From JAPKZH01 sp963715635 (GTDB lineage: Bacteria; Acidobacteriota; Aminicenantia; Aminicenantales; UBA4085), in the NCBI GenBank assembly GCA_963715635.1, contig OY970261.1, positions 2,294,001-2,358,000 on the forward strand: a stretch of DNA of 64,000 nucleotides, written 5' to 3'. Both the position numbers and the translations under genes were made by a program. Positions 45,654 through 55,384 of the stretch are shown piece after piece. The notes below the pieces were generated by a model. It was not told the origin of the DNA and searched no databases. It saw only the letters and a list, made by a program, of their open reading frames with translations. Position 1 is the stretch's first letter. Every line of letters starts with the position of its first letter.

Positions 45654-46031
45654 TCAGCCTGCCTCAAAAAAATCCTTGATGATCGTCAGGAGCTGCCTGG
45701 AATCGGTCGGCTTCTCGACAAATGCATCCGCCCCGCAGTTCTTCGCCTCCTTCTGGATCATGATATTCTTGATGGCGGTCATCAAGATGACTTTGATGTG
45801 GCTCAGGTCAGGATTGGTCTTGATTTTTTCGCAAATGTCGATCCCATCGATCTTGGGAATGAGGATGTCGGAGATGACCAGGTCGGGGAGCTCGGACTCG
45901 ACCATAGCCATGCCCTCCTCTCCGTCCAGCGCGCTCAGCACCAGGTAGTTCGCCTTTGTCAGGATCATGGTGAGCATGGTCAGGGTGGTCTTATCATCAT
46001 CAATAACCAAAACTTTCTTCCTGACGCTCAT
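45654..46031 (-). CDS. Single-domain response regulator receiver protein
   Basis: A 125-residue CheY-like protein consisting only of a receiver domain. VIDDDK near residue 9 is the acidic pocket, Asp55 in LVISDILIPK is the phosphoacceptor, Thr85 and Lys107 (VEKPTD) complete the active site. No output domain is attached, so it acts through protein contacts. No histidine kinase gene is adjacent. It could be a shuttle in a phosphorelay or a diguanylate/chemotaxis-type partner; the sequence does not decide. Confidence 0.9.
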   Translation of the reverse strand: MSVRKKVLVIDDDKTTLTMLTMILTKANYLVLSALDGEEGMAMVESELPDLVISDILIPKIDGIDICEKIKTNPDLSHIKVILMTAIKNIMIQKEAKNCGADAFVEKPTDSRQLLTIIKDFFEAG

Positions 46032-46150
46032 GGATCGCTTGGTCCTTTCCTGCCCTTACTATTTTATATTATTTTTGGTTTTCGGCAAGCTCTTTCTTCG
46101 CCGCAGCCGAGTCAAAGATCCGACGGTTAAAAGCGGGGTTCTCCTTTTTG

Positions 46151-46966
46151 TTAGGGCAAGACGGCGAAAACGCGGGCGGGGGCACCGGTCCCCTCCTTGA
46201 TCAGCATCGGAATGACATAGAGCGTGGCGCCAGTCTCCGGCAGTCGATCCAGGTTGGCGATGTTTTCAAGCGCCAGCTTGTTGGCGCCGCAAAGGATCTG
46301 ATGGACCTTAAAATCTTTAGATTTTCCATAATCGATACTCGGCGTGTCAATGGCGATCCCCCGAATATTGCGGTTTTTCAGCAAATATTCGATGGATTCG
46401 GGACCGAAGCCGGGAAAACTCAGCTCCGGCAGGGCTGCTTCGCCTCGCTTGTCCGTGCCCAGGACTTTTTTCTTATCCGGGTAGAACATGCCGTCGATCC
46501 CCGTAAACATGATCACCCAGGCCCCATCCGGGATTGTCCCGAACTTTTTTTCCCAGGCTTCGATGTCCGCCGCTGTCAGGAGATAATCCCTGTTTTTCTG
46601 GCATTGCGCTCGGACATCGATCTTGACGGCCGGCCCAATCCATTCGTCGAGCGGCACCCGGTCTATCGTCCGCCCGTTCTTGGCGAAGTGGATGGGAGCG
46701 TCAGCATGGGTCCCACCGTGTTCGGAGGCGCTGTATTCGTTCGAGGCGTACCAATATCCGCCGGCGGTCGTTCCCCAGGACAGTTTTTCCAGGTGAAAGC
46801 CCTTGGCCGTCGGCCAGTAAATCGTGTCGTCATCATAGGCAAACGTCATTTCCAGCCGCTTTCCTGTTGCCGTCTGGGCCGATCGGCCCGAGAGACAAAC
46901 AACCAGGGATAAGACAGCCCAAGTCAAAAAAATCCTTTTTTGGATTAGATTTTTTGATTGTGTCAT
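46151..46966 (-). CDS. Exported cyclase-family metal hydrolase (kynurenine formamidase-like)
   Basis: A 271-residue protein with a signal peptide (LTWAVLSLVVCLSG). The family motif HGGTHADAPIHF near residue 83 provides His and Asp metal ligands (HxGTHxDxPxHF). IRGIAIDTPSIDYG near 205 is the second conserved block. Members hydrolyse formamides, isatin or related cyclic amides; the exported form here leaves the substrate open. GGAGGAAAGG precedes the ATG. It has no tightly linked neighbour. Confidence 0.82.
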   Translation of the reverse strand: MTQSKNLIQKRIFLTWAVLSLVVCLSGRSAQTATGKRLEMTFAYDDDTIYWPTAKGFHLEKLSWGTTAGGYWYASNEYSASEHGGTHADAPIHFAKNGRTIDRVPLDEWIGPAVKIDVRAQCQKNRDYLLTAADIEAWEKKFGTIPDGAWVIMFTGIDGMFYPDKKKVLGTDKRGEAALPELSFPGFGPESIEYLLKNRNIRGIAIDTPSIDYGKSKDFKVHQILCGANKLALENIANLDRLPETGATLYVIPMLIKEGTGAPARVFAVLP

Positions 46967-46996
46967 AGCGCCTTTCCTCCTCCGCTGAATTATAGC

Positions 46997-47026
46997 TTGA
47001 TTTTTTAAAAATTTATACTATATTAT
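46997..47026 (+). promoter_or_regulatory. Predicted promoter for the methionine sulfoxide reductase gene
   Basis: TTGATT at 46997-47002 and TATTAT at 47021-47026 with an 18-base spacer, in a very AT-rich stretch. TAAGGAGAGG follows shortly before the ATG at 47070. Confidence 0.45.
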
Positions 47027-47069
47027 ATATATAGGATATGTAGGAATTAATGATTTAAGGAGAGGACCC

Positions 47070-48095
47070 ATGAAAGCCTCCATCAAGATAGCGGTCCTGG
47101 CGTTTTGCATCCTCCTGGGGTGGGCCGGATGGCGCAGCCTGAACGCCCTTTTGAACAGGACGGCCCTGCCTGTTGCCCAGTTGACGAAAGGAGAAAAGGA
47201 TATGTCGAAAAAACTATCCAAATCCGAAGAGGAATGGAAAAAGACCCTCACGCCCGAACAGTATAAAGTCATGATTCAGTGCGGCACCGAACGGCCTTTC
47301 ACCGGGAAGTATAACGATTTCTGGCAGAAAGGAACCTATTTTTGCGCCGCCTGCGGCACTCCTCTATTCAGCTCGGAGACGAAATACGAGCACGGCACGG
47401 GATGGCCAAGCTTCATGGCCCCGCTCAAGGAAGCCAACCTCGAATACCGCGACGACTTTTCGCTCGGGATGAAAAGAACGGAGGTGCGGTGCGCGACGTG
47501 CGATGCCCACCTGGGGCACGTGTTCGATGACGGCCCCGGTCCGAGCTATAGGCATTACTGCATCAACTCAGCCGCCCTGGACTTCAAGCCGGCGACGGCC
47601 GAAAAATCCGCTGCAAAATCCCAGCCGGAAACGGCCACTTTCGCCGCAGGCTGCTTCTGGGGAGTTGAGTATAAGTTCGGCCAGGTCAAAGGTGTCCTCA
47701 GCACGGTTGTCGGATATACGGGTGGAGTCGCGAAGAACCCCACGTACCGAGACGTCTGCACCGACGAGACCGGTCATGCCGAGTCGGTCCAGGTCACCTA
47801 CGACCCATCCCAAACGAGCTACGAAGAGTTGGTTCGTCAATTCTTCAGTTTTCACGACCCGACCCAGCTCAACCGCCAGGGCCCGGATGTGGGGACTCAG
47901 TACAGGTCGGTGATCTTCTATCGCAATGAAGAACAAAAAAGGATCGCCGAAAAAGTCAGGGCAGAAATAGAAAAATCAGGGGAATTCAGGAAGAAGATCG
48001 TGACCGAAATCGTCCCGGCCTCAAAGTTCTATGAGGCCGAGGAATACCACCAAAAATATTACGAAAAAAATAAAATCAAATCCTGCGATTTTTAA
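47070..48095 (+). CDS. msrAB: Membrane-anchored MsrB-MsrA methionine sulfoxide reductase fusion
   Basis: A 341-residue fusion. An N-terminal hydrophobic segment (IAVLAFCILLGWAGW) should export or anchor it. The MsrB domain (about 50-172) has zinc-binding CAAC and CATC pairs and the catalytic Cys in RHYCINSAAL. The MsrA domain (about 185-335) starts AAGCFWGVE with its catalytic Cys, and has the family stretch VVGYTGG. The order B then A is the reverse of the PilB-type and many other fusions. It repairs oxidised methionine in envelope proteins, reducing both S- and R-sulfoxides. An electron donor is not encoded next to it. Confidence 0.92.
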   Translation: MKASIKIAVLAFCILLGWAGWRSLNALLNRTALPVAQLTKGEKDMSKKLSKSEEEWKKTLTPEQYKVMIQCGTERPFTGKYNDFWQKGTYFCAACGTPLFSSETKYEHGTGWPSFMAPLKEANLEYRDDFSLGMKRTEVRCATCDAHLGHVFDDGPGPSYRHYCINSAALDFKPATAEKSAAKSQPETATFAAGCFWGVEYKFGQVKGVLSTVVGYTGGVAKNPTYRDVCTDETGHAESVQVTYDPSQTSYEELVRQFFSFHDPTQLNRQGPDVGTQYRSVIFYRNEEQKRIAEKVRAEIEKSGEFRKKIVTEIVPASKFYEAEEYHQKYYEKNKIKSCDF

Positions 48096-48277
48096 TAATT
48101 CCTCTTTCTTCTCCTCGAGAAAGGAGGGCTTAAGGCGATATGAAAATCCAATATTTTGGATATTTTCTTTAATCTTTTTATTTTCAACTATTTAAAAAAG
48201 AAACGCTCCCCCAAATGACAAAAATGGGCATTGATATCACCACCCTTTTTTGCTAGGCTATTACTTTTCCGACCGCC

Positions 48278-49228
48278 ATGGCAGATAAGATCATCGAGAA
48301 AGTCAGTTTTATCGCTCCGTCCACCTGCCTTCCGAAGACTGCCAAGAGCACGCTCCATAAGACGGCCCGCCTCCTCAAAAAAACCCTGGGCGCTAAGGAG
48401 ATCTATTTCAGCCCGTACCTTTTTTCTAGCGATGAGCAGATCGACCATGTGACGGCATCGGCTGAGGCGCGCTCAGAACACTTCAAGAAAGTCATCCGCG
48501 AGTATGACTTGATCATCTCCGTGGCCGGCGGAACGGGCGCCGAAGACCTGGCCTTCAAAATCGACAAGATTGACTACCGGGTCATCCGCAACCGCCGCCC
48601 GATTTTTATAGGCTTTTCCGACTTCACCTTTATGCTCAGCGAGATCTACTATTTCTCGCGCGTTCCGGTCATCTATTTTCCATCGCTCAAGCTGAGCAAG
48701 GGCAACTCGAAGAAAATCCTGCCTTTGATCCTGGGCGAGGAGATCCACTACCAAGGAAAGGGCTGGCTGACGCCGCCCCCCAAGCGCAGGTTTTCGGGGA
48801 TCCCCATCGGCGGCAACTTATCCACGTTCGTAAACTTCCTGAACCGACAGAGCCCCCCCAAGTTCAGCTGGAGACGCCATATTCTGTTCATCGAAGATAT
48901 CCAGATCGATGTCGAAGACCTGCACCGATTGCTGGCGGCCCTCCGCAGGCACCGTGTGCTCGATAAAATTCGGGGGATCGTGATCGGCTCGCTCTACGCA
49001 TACAACAAGAACTCGAATTACCAGAAAAATCAGAAAGAAGCCCTGAGATTCATCGTGACCTATCTCAAGGACGTCATCCGCAGGCGGCGCCAGCAAGGAC
49101 GTCCGCTGCCCATCCTCGTGGTTTCGAACTTCGGGCATAACATCTTCCACAACCTGATGGCCGTCCCCATCGGCGGCCGCGTCACTATCTTCAGGAGCAA
49201 GAAAATCGCTTTGCGCATGAAGAAATAA
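48278..49228 (+). CDS. ldcA: Muramoyltetrapeptide carboxypeptidase (LD-carboxypeptidase, S66)
   Basis: A 316-residue protein of family S66. VSFIAPST at the start and ISVAGGTGAEDL near 85 are family features. GFSDFT near 108 carries the nucleophile Ser, LFIEDIQIDVEDL near 205 the Glu, and VVSNFGHN near 285 the His of the Ser-Glu-His triad. The enzyme removes the terminal D-Ala from murein tetrapeptides in the cytoplasm during cell-wall recycling. No signal peptide is present. A hairpin with a T-run follows the stop. Confidence 0.88.
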   Translation: MADKIIEKVSFIAPSTCLPKTAKSTLHKTARLLKKTLGAKEIYFSPYLFSSDEQIDHVTASAEARSEHFKKVIREYDLIISVAGGTGAEDLAFKIDKIDYRVIRNRRPIFIGFSDFTFMLSEIYYFSRVPVIYFPSLKLSKGNSKKILPLILGEEIHYQGKGWLTPPPKRRFSGIPIGGNLSTFVNFLNRQSPPKFSWRRHILFIEDIQIDVEDLHRLLAALRRHRVLDKIRGIVIGSLYAYNKNSNYQKNQKEALRFIVTYLKDVIRRRRQQGRPLPILVVSNFGHNIFHNLMAVPIGGRVTIFRSKKIALRMKK

Positions 49229-49240
49229 GCAAAGCCGCAA

Positions 49241-49272
49241 AGGGGACGGGATATTCTGCTCCCCCTTTTTTT
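49241..49272 (+). terminator. Probable intrinsic terminator
   Basis: AGGGG at 49241-49245 can pair with CCCCT at 49262-49266, followed by a run of T to 49272, just after the LD-carboxypeptidase stop. The stem is short. Confidence 0.4.
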
Positions 49273-49282
49273 AATCAAAGAA

Positions 49283-49589
49283 ATGTCGTTCCGAAAAAAA
49301 ATATCAAGCGTTCTCCTGATCTGGTTATTATCAGGCACATTCCCCCTGTTCCGGGCCGAGGCCACCCAGAATTCTGAGACTCCACAGCCGTTCGGCGTTT
49401 ATAAAGTCACTCCGGACTCAAGAGGCCGATTCATCTCCATCGAAGCCGATCTTAAACTCCAGCGGGAAAAGGCTGAATAAATTCGATTTTCTCACGCTGA
49501 TCAGAGACCTGACGGGCTATGACCCGCAGCCGCTCTTCCGGAAGTTTTTTTATGCCAAGGTCGAAGACCCCTCAGAACTGCTGAAATAG
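49283..49589 (+). pseudogene. Short exported-protein remnant with a frame break
   Basis: An ATG at 49283 opens a 65-codon frame with a signal peptide (VLLIWLLSGTFPLFRAEA) ending at a stop at 49478-49480. The next frame continues coding-like sequence with KFDFLTLIRDLTGYDP and LFRKFFYAKVEDPSELLK to a TAG at 49587-49589. Together this looks like the N-terminus and C-terminus of a formerly longer secreted protein that lost its middle and frame. The family is not recognised. Confidence 0.45.
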
Positions 49590-49640
49590 AGACTGCCCTG
49601 GAATCCCGTTTTGGAAGCCTCGACTCGCCTTGACATCTGA

Positions 49641-50969
49641 TTAAAACGGCTGTGCAAGCTTCAAGTCATTGAGATAGCGCTTGCGCTGTGCCAGATTGAC
49701 CCCGGCATATAGAGCGAACCCTCGAATGGGCCGCCGCCAGGGTCTGATCCCGAAAAAGCGGCTGAACAAGCTCTTCGCAGAATGAAGTTCTTTGACCAAG
49801 CGGTCAAGCCCCTCGAAAAATTCCTCAGGGGTCATTTTTTGCAAGCGATAAAGCAGCGTGAAAGGCGGATATCCCCGCAGCCACCACTCGGGATCGAACA
49901 GCCTCCCCTCCTCCAAGAGCCGCTTATACAGGCGTGTCCCGGGGAACGGGCAGAGCACGCCTAGAGGGATGGCGTCAACCCTGTTCTTCGAGATGAATTC
50001 AATGGTCCGGTCGAATATCGTTTTGTCTTGGTGATCGAAGCCGAAGATGAGGGCCCCGCATAAAGCGATCCCCTCCTCATGATACCGATGCACGGCCTCA
50101 GAGACACTGATCTTTAAAGTGCGGAGTTTGCCCATGGTTTCCTGGCTCTTCTCATCGATTGACTCAAGCCCGACGAGCAGTCCATGACACCCGGATTTCC
50201 TCATGATGCGCAGCAGATTCACATCTTCTGCCAGGGATAGCGTGGCTTGTCCCACCCAGAATTTCCGGAGCGCCGTCATTTCCAAAAAAAGCTTTTTGCC
50301 CTCTTCCCGGTCGAGCCCGAGAGAATCGTCAAGGAAAAAAATATTGCGGCTCGGGAAGGAATCCAAATCCCGGATGATATCCGGGACAGGCCGCATGCGG
50401 TACTTTTTCCCCAGGACATGAGTGATCGAGCAGAATTCGCAGTCGTACGGGCATCCTCGCGACGTTTCGACGCCGATTGCGATGGGAGTGAAGCTCCCGC
50501 CGAGGGGACGAGGATAGAGCTCGCGTTTGGGAAAGGGAAGCGTGCTCAAGTCGGTCATCCCCGGCGAGCGATAGACCGCCTGCAGCCGGCCTGCCGCCGC
50601 GTCATGCACGATACGAGGCCAGGTTGCTTCTCCCTCGCCGACGACGACCGCATCAGAGTGCTTGAGAGCCTCATCCGGAAAAATGGTGGGATGGATGCCT
50701 CCCATCACGACTTTCACCCCGCGGGCGCGGTAACTTTCGGCGATTTTGTATGCCCTGAGCGCCAGGTCGGTCATAACTGTGATTCCCACCAGGTCCACAT
50801 CCTCATCCGGATTATCTGGAGCGAAGGATTCGTCGACGATCTTCACGTTGTGGCCGGGAGGCGTGAGCGCGGCCAGCAGCGGCAAGTTCGCCCTCTGCAC
50901 CGCGTGGAGCTGGCCGCTCGAAACGCTCGATTCCCAGGGCCTATCCGGGGCAACCAGCTTGATGTTCAT
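49641..50969 (-). CDS. B12-binding domain radical SAM protein
   Basis: A 442-residue enzyme. The N-terminal cobamide-binding Rossmann domain covers about 1-130, with GVKVVMGGIHPTIFPDEA near 84. The radical SAM barrel follows, with the cluster motif CPYDCEFCS near 175 and GLLVGLESIDEKS near 263. The C-terminal part is hydrophilic and basic. Such class B enzymes methylate unreactive carbons or modify lipids and natural products, e.g. hopanoid methylation; the substrate here is unknown. No related biosynthetic genes adjoin it. Confidence 0.85.
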   Translation of the reverse strand: MNIKLVAPDRPWESSVSSGQLHAVQRANLPLLAALTPPGHNVKIVDESFAPDNPDEDVDLVGITVMTDLALRAYKIAESYRARGVKVVMGGIHPTIFPDEALKHSDAVVVGEGEATWPRIVHDAAAGRLQAVYRSPGMTDLSTLPFPKRELYPRPLGGSFTPIAIGVETSRGCPYDCEFCSITHVLGKKYRMRPVPDIIRDLDSFPSRNIFFLDDSLGLDREEGKKLFLEMTALRKFWVGQATLSLAEDVNLLRIMRKSGCHGLLVGLESIDEKSQETMGKLRTLKISVSEAVHRYHEEGIALCGALIFGFDHQDKTIFDRTIEFISKNRVDAIPLGVLCPFPGTRLYKRLLEEGRLFDPEWWLRGYPPFTLLYRLQKMTPEEFFEGLDRLVKELHSAKSLFSRFFGIRPWRRPIRGFALYAGVNLAQRKRYLNDLKLAQPF

Positions 50970-51362
50970 GATCCGCCCTTAAAAAAATTTTGCCTCTCCT
51001 TGAATTCAATAAGAATATAAAATCCCTGCCGAAAAAGTTGTTGATAATATGCTAAGACTTTTTGAAGAATTTGTCAAAAAAATGAGGACCGGCCGCGAAC
51101 CGCTCCTGGCTTTCGTCCGCTATGCACTGACCAACGCACGAGGTCCAGCTCGAAAAATCTATTTATGGCTGAACTTTGGGCAGGCTGTTTACGGCCACAG
51201 CCTTTTACAGGTTCCACCCAAATATTCCCAACCGCTTCGTATCTCGAGTATTTTCTGGCGCGACAGGGAACGCGCAAGCCGGAGGGTGATGTGTCCTCCG
51301 CAGAGGGATTTCTTCCCGGCGACCAGCCCGGCCGAACCAAAATCGCCTGTCGATTTTGAAAA
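50970..51362. other. Intergenic region, no supported gene
   Basis: This 393-base gap lies between the end of the S15-type gene and the start of the radical SAM gene, both on the minus strand. It holds a TATATT -10-like box for the latter (minus strand, at 51014-51019). Open frames on both strands overlap each other, lack ribosome binding sites and show no recognisable domain. It may be decayed coding DNA. Confidence 0.4.
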
Positions 51363-53876
51363 TTATTTCAATTTTTCGTCCGGAATGACGGGCAGAAGAA
51401 TGTGCGACGGGTAAGCCGGGCTGTGGTAGACCTTCTGCTCCGCCGCAACGAATTTCGTCTCCTTCTCGTTTTGCCCGCCCGTATTCAGGTTCCGCGAAAA
51501 GTACGGGAACGACGCCGATGCCACTTCGACCCTCAACGAATCGCCGGCGGGGATGGTGATTCCCGTATGCCAGAGGTCGAGGGTGTATTCATAGATTGTT
51601 CCCGGCTCAAGCAGCTCGGGTTTTTTCATGGATTTGCGGAATCTAGCCCGGATCTTTCCTTCGGCGAGCGGGAAAGTTTTACCGTTTTTTTGGATCCAAA
51701 CCAGCCGCATGAACCAGTCCGTGTCCCTGGCTGAACTCGAGGCATATAGCACGGCGGAGAGAGGCCCGGCAAAAGTCAACGGCTTTTCGAGGGGCTTGGT
51801 CTGATAGACAAGGATGTCCTGCCGCGCCTGCGTCACTTTCTCGTGGTTGGCCTCAACTTCTTTCTTTAGATCCTCCTGGGCCCTCACCTTCTTCTCATCT
51901 TCTTCCGATCTTTCATAAAAATCGGGGTTCGGCGTCGGATCACCCGGGTTGTAGACATAGGCATCATGGGGTGCATCCTTCGGCGGGATATTCGGGCTTA
52001 GAAGACCGTCGCCCTTGGATGTATTGGCCTTCCCCCCACTTGTCAGGTACCACTTCTGAAACTGGGTGTAGGAGAGCGGATAGACGGAATCCTCGAGCCA
52101 CTTGTTTGATCCCATGGCGAAGACCTTGACCAGCGGCTCCTTCATGATCCCGTTGTCAATGCCCTTCAACCAAAAGTCGAACCAACGCAAATAATCGCGC
52201 TGCAAATCGACAAGCGCCTGCGGCCCGAAATCGAGGTCGCCGATCTTGCGCGAGGCTGTGTCGGTATGACCCCACGGCCCGACGACGAGTTTCTGGTTCG
52301 GATGGCCGAAAGACTTCATCTTCAGATAATTGAGCTTGGTGCCGATGCCGTCGCCGTCGAACCAGCCGGACTGATGAAAAACGGGAATCCTGACATCCTT
52401 CAGGGAATCCAGGAAATTGGCCTGCTCCCAATAAGCGTCGTTCGCAGGGTGGTCGATCCACTTCCGCCAATAAGGATTCTTCTTACCGAGAATCTTTTCG
52501 TCCAGGTCGATGACTGGCAACATCTGCAGCAGTTTGCCATATTTCTTCTCCGAGATATTGCTAAAGGCCGCGCCCGATAAATCCGCTGTGGCATTGCTCT
52601 CGAGTATGTCCGCCCACCATATCCCGCCCTGGATTAAGAAGACGCCGTATTCATAGGGAATGTTAAAGAACGGGTCCGGTGGCGAGACATTGGGGATGAT
52701 GGTCACGAGGTGCGGCGGACGCTCTCTCGCCGCCCACCACTGGACCCAGCCGACATAGGATCCGCCAATCATGCCGACCTTGCCGTTTGACCAGGGCTGC
52801 CCGGCGAGCCATTCGACCGTGTCATAGCCGTCCTTAGGCTCGTTGATGAACGGCTCCCAGACTCCTTCCGAGCCGAACCGGCCGCGACAATCCTGCACGG
52901 CACAAACATACCCACGCCGGGCGAATGCCCGGGCTTGAAGCTCGGCCATTTCCTTTTTGTACGGCGTCCGGACAAGGATAACGGGAAATTTCCCCTCCGC
53001 TTTGGGGCGGTATATGTTTATGGCCAGCTTTACTTTATCCCGCATGCGAACGCTGACGTTCGCCTCCTGGAGGATGTCATATTTCGGAGCTGATAGAAGC
53101 GGGTCCTCGACCGCCTTTTTCATAAGACTCTCGTATCCCTTTCGCACGAAGGAGGCCTTCTGGACGGGAGCCTCGGCCAGGTAAAGCCTATCCAGATCGT
53201 CAACCCAGATCGTAATATCGGCGCCGCCAATGCTATAGATATATTTCTTGAGTTTGATATCTTTCCCGGCGACACTCCGTTCTTCCGTTCCGATGAACTC
53301 AATAACTTCATCCATCGTTGCACCAGGGATGATGAACACAGGAAATGTCTGTTTTCCGCCCTTCTGCCCATCATAGGCGCGCGCGGCCATGCTCATGAAC
53401 ACGGGAGAATAGTTCTCGAATAGAAGCGCCCCGTCCTTGATCTCGATCGTCTCGGTCTTTTCCTTGATCGTCCGCTTGGCAATGTTTCCTTCGCGAACAA
53501 TATCCGCCGTTCCCTGGGGTGCTTTATTGATAATTTTCGTCCACAAGCCGTTCACGTCCGTTTCGATATCAACCGTGGTCGTGAAGGACTGCCCGGCAAT
53601 CTTGATCGTGTTCGTCCCGGAATATTTCCCGCTTTTGTCCCATTTGTACTGAATTTCTACCACCGGGTCCTCGTTCACATAGATCAAAAAAACGCCCTCG
53701 TCCGCGAAATTCGACAGGGGTGCGGGACGGGCCTCGAGCTTTTTTTCTGCGGCTTTTTGAGTCGCAGCCTGAGGCGTCCGGCCGGCGCCCGCGATCGTCA
53801 GGATTCCAAAAAGAAAGAGCGCGGTTATCAAACCGGCAAAGGTCCATAATCTTAGACATTTGTTGTGAAAAGTCAT
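51363..53876 (-). CDS. Exported S15/CocE-type hydrolase (X-Pro dipeptidyl-peptidase-like)
   Basis: An 837-residue protein with a signal-anchor (ALFLFGILTIAGAG). An extra N-terminal beta-rich domain of about 230 residues precedes the hydrolase. That domain starts near VSVRMRDKVKLAINIYRP and has GGSYVGW with the nucleophile Ser near 370, SGWFDGDG with Asp and GPWGH with His. The C-terminal jelly-roll domain (DSLRVEVASASFPYF) matches S15/CocE enzymes, which cleave X-Pro dipeptides or acyl esters. GAGGAGGAAC precedes the ATG. With two S9 enzymes in the window it supports a peptide-degrading lifestyle. Confidence 0.85.
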   Translation of the reverse strand: MTFHNKCLRLWTFAGLITALFLFGILTIAGAGRTPQAATQKAAEKKLEARPAPLSNFADEGVFLIYVNEDPVVEIQYKWDKSGKYSGTNTIKIAGQSFTTTVDIETDVNGLWTKIINKAPQGTADIVREGNIAKRTIKEKTETIEIKDGALLFENYSPVFMSMAARAYDGQKGGKQTFPVFIIPGATMDEVIEFIGTEERSVAGKDIKLKKYIYSIGGADITIWVDDLDRLYLAEAPVQKASFVRKGYESLMKKAVEDPLLSAPKYDILQEANVSVRMRDKVKLAINIYRPKAEGKFPVILVRTPYKKEMAELQARAFARRGYVCAVQDCRGRFGSEGVWEPFINEPKDGYDTVEWLAGQPWSNGKVGMIGGSYVGWVQWWAARERPPHLVTIIPNVSPPDPFFNIPYEYGVFLIQGGIWWADILESNATADLSGAAFSNISEKKYGKLLQMLPVIDLDEKILGKKNPYWRKWIDHPANDAYWEQANFLDSLKDVRIPVFHQSGWFDGDGIGTKLNYLKMKSFGHPNQKLVVGPWGHTDTASRKIGDLDFGPQALVDLQRDYLRWFDFWLKGIDNGIMKEPLVKVFAMGSNKWLEDSVYPLSYTQFQKWYLTSGGKANTSKGDGLLSPNIPPKDAPHDAYVYNPGDPTPNPDFYERSEEDEKKVRAQEDLKKEVEANHEKVTQARQDILVYQTKPLEKPLTFAGPLSAVLYASSSARDTDWFMRLVWIQKNGKTFPLAEGKIRARFRKSMKKPELLEPGTIYEYTLDLWHTGITIPAGDSLRVEVASASFPYFSRNLNTGGQNEKETKFVAAEQKVYHSPAYPSHILLPVIPDEKLK

Positions 53877-53972
53877 TGTTCCTCCTCGGAAAAAAATGTA
53901 TGAATCAATTATAAACTATCCGGCTCAACTATTTTAGCGAAATGATACGAATAAATGTATTAGAATGAGGGC

Positions 53973-55295
53973 ATGAAAAAAATCGCAATTTTGTTTTTAT
54001 TTTTCTTGATCGCGGCCGCTTATGCGGGACAGTCGTCCAACGCCGCATCACCCGCCGTCCAGCCTTCTCGCCTCGCCCTTCCCACCTCCGAGCAGGCCGC
54101 CTGGCATGACCTCGAGCTCGGCATGTTCATCCATTTCGCCCCCAATACCTGGCAGGACCAGGAATACGACGACCTCTCGACGCCGCTTGCAAAAATCAAT
54201 CCCGCTCAACTGGACACCGACCAATGGGTGAGCGTCGCGGAATCCATGGGTGCCAAGTACATTATTTTTGTGGCCAAACATGTCGGCGGATTCTGCTGGT
54301 GGCAAACCGAGACCACAGATTACAGCGTCAAGAGCATTCCCTGGCGCGGCGGAAAAGGCAACGTCATGGCGATGCTCTCCGACTCCTGCCGCCGCCGCAG
54401 CATGAAGCTGGGCGTCTACATCAGCCCCGCCGACCGCAAGCACGGCGCCGATGTCGGAGGCCGCTGCAAAACGCCGGCTGAACAAACCCGCTATAACGCC
54501 ATCTATCGGCAGCAACTCACGGAGCTCCTCAGCCGCTACGGCACACTCGTCGAGGTCTGGTTTGACGGAAGCTGCATCATCAATGTCGGCGATCTTTTGA
54601 AAAAATATGTCCCGAAAGCAATGATCTTCCAGGGTCCGCAGGCCACCATCCGCTGGGTGGGAAACGAGGATGGCGTCGCTCCTAATCCCGCCTGGAACTC
54701 GCTACCGCTCGCCTCGGCAAAATCAGGCGTGGCGACGGCCGCCGAAAGCCGGCCTGACGGCGATGCCTGGATGCCTCTCGAATGTGATGCTCGTTTCCGC
54801 AACACCTGGTTCTGGAATACGAAAAACGCGAATACGCTCAAAACTGTGGACCAACTCATGGATATGTACGAAAAATCTGTCGGCCATGGCGCCGGCCTCC
54901 TCCTCAATTACACGCCCGATCCGACCGGGCTCATCCCGGAAACCGACGCGAAAAGGGCGGCCGAATTCGGCGCCGAACTGCGGAGGCGCTTCGCAAAAAG
55001 CATCGCCGAGACACCAGGCCAGGGAGAGATAATTGAGCTTGATCTCGGGAAAGCTCGGACCGTCAACCACATCATCACGATGGAAGATATCCGCCAAGGA
55101 GAGCGCGTCCGCGCCTACACGATCGAAGCCTTCATGGACGGCGTCTGGCGGGAAATCGTCAAAGGCACGGCCATCGGCCATAAAAAAATCGACCGCGTCG
55201 CCCCCCTCATGGCATCGCATATCCGCCTCCGAACGCTGAGCTCCGCCGCCCCTCCCATCATCCGAAAATTCGCGGCCTATTATTGCGCGTCCTAA
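53973..55295 (+). CDS. Alpha-L-fucosidase, glycoside hydrolase family 29
   Basis: A 440-residue protein with a signal peptide (ILFLFFLIAAAYAG). The GH29 catalytic domain has LGMFIHFAPNTW near residue 50, AKHVGGFCWW near 102 and EVWFDGS with the nucleophile Asp198. The C-terminal 90 residues form a beta-sandwich typical of GH29 tails (IIELDLGKARTVNHI). It should release terminal L-fucose from glycans outside the cytoplasm. GAGGGC precedes the ATG. It has no operon partner; it complements the alpha-mannosidase at 12232 in host- or plant-glycan use. Confidence 0.9.
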   Translation: MKKIAILFLFFLIAAAYAGQSSNAASPAVQPSRLALPTSEQAAWHDLELGMFIHFAPNTWQDQEYDDLSTPLAKINPAQLDTDQWVSVAESMGAKYIIFVAKHVGGFCWWQTETTDYSVKSIPWRGGKGNVMAMLSDSCRRRSMKLGVYISPADRKHGADVGGRCKTPAEQTRYNAIYRQQLTELLSRYGTLVEVWFDGSCIINVGDLLKKYVPKAMIFQGPQATIRWVGNEDGVAPNPAWNSLPLASAKSGVATAAESRPDGDAWMPLECDARFRNTWFWNTKNANTLKTVDQLMDMYEKSVGHGAGLLLNYTPDPTGLIPETDAKRAAEFGAELRRRFAKSIAETPGQGEIIELDLGKARTVNHIITMEDIRQGERVRAYTIEAFMDGVWREIVKGTAIGHKKIDRVAPLMASHIRLRTLSSAAPPIIRKFAAYYCAS

Positions 55296-55384
55296 AATCC
55301 CGCACGGAGATGAATTCTAGGGAGTTCCACGTCGGCAGCGTATTGCTGCAAATCAAGAGGAAAACAGGATAAGAAAATTCTTGA

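Noticed and set aside
51049..51414. 121-codon plus-strand ORF in the gap before the radical SAM gene
   Set aside because: It overlaps other open frames of equal quality and the end of the S15 gene, and shows no domain or start signal.
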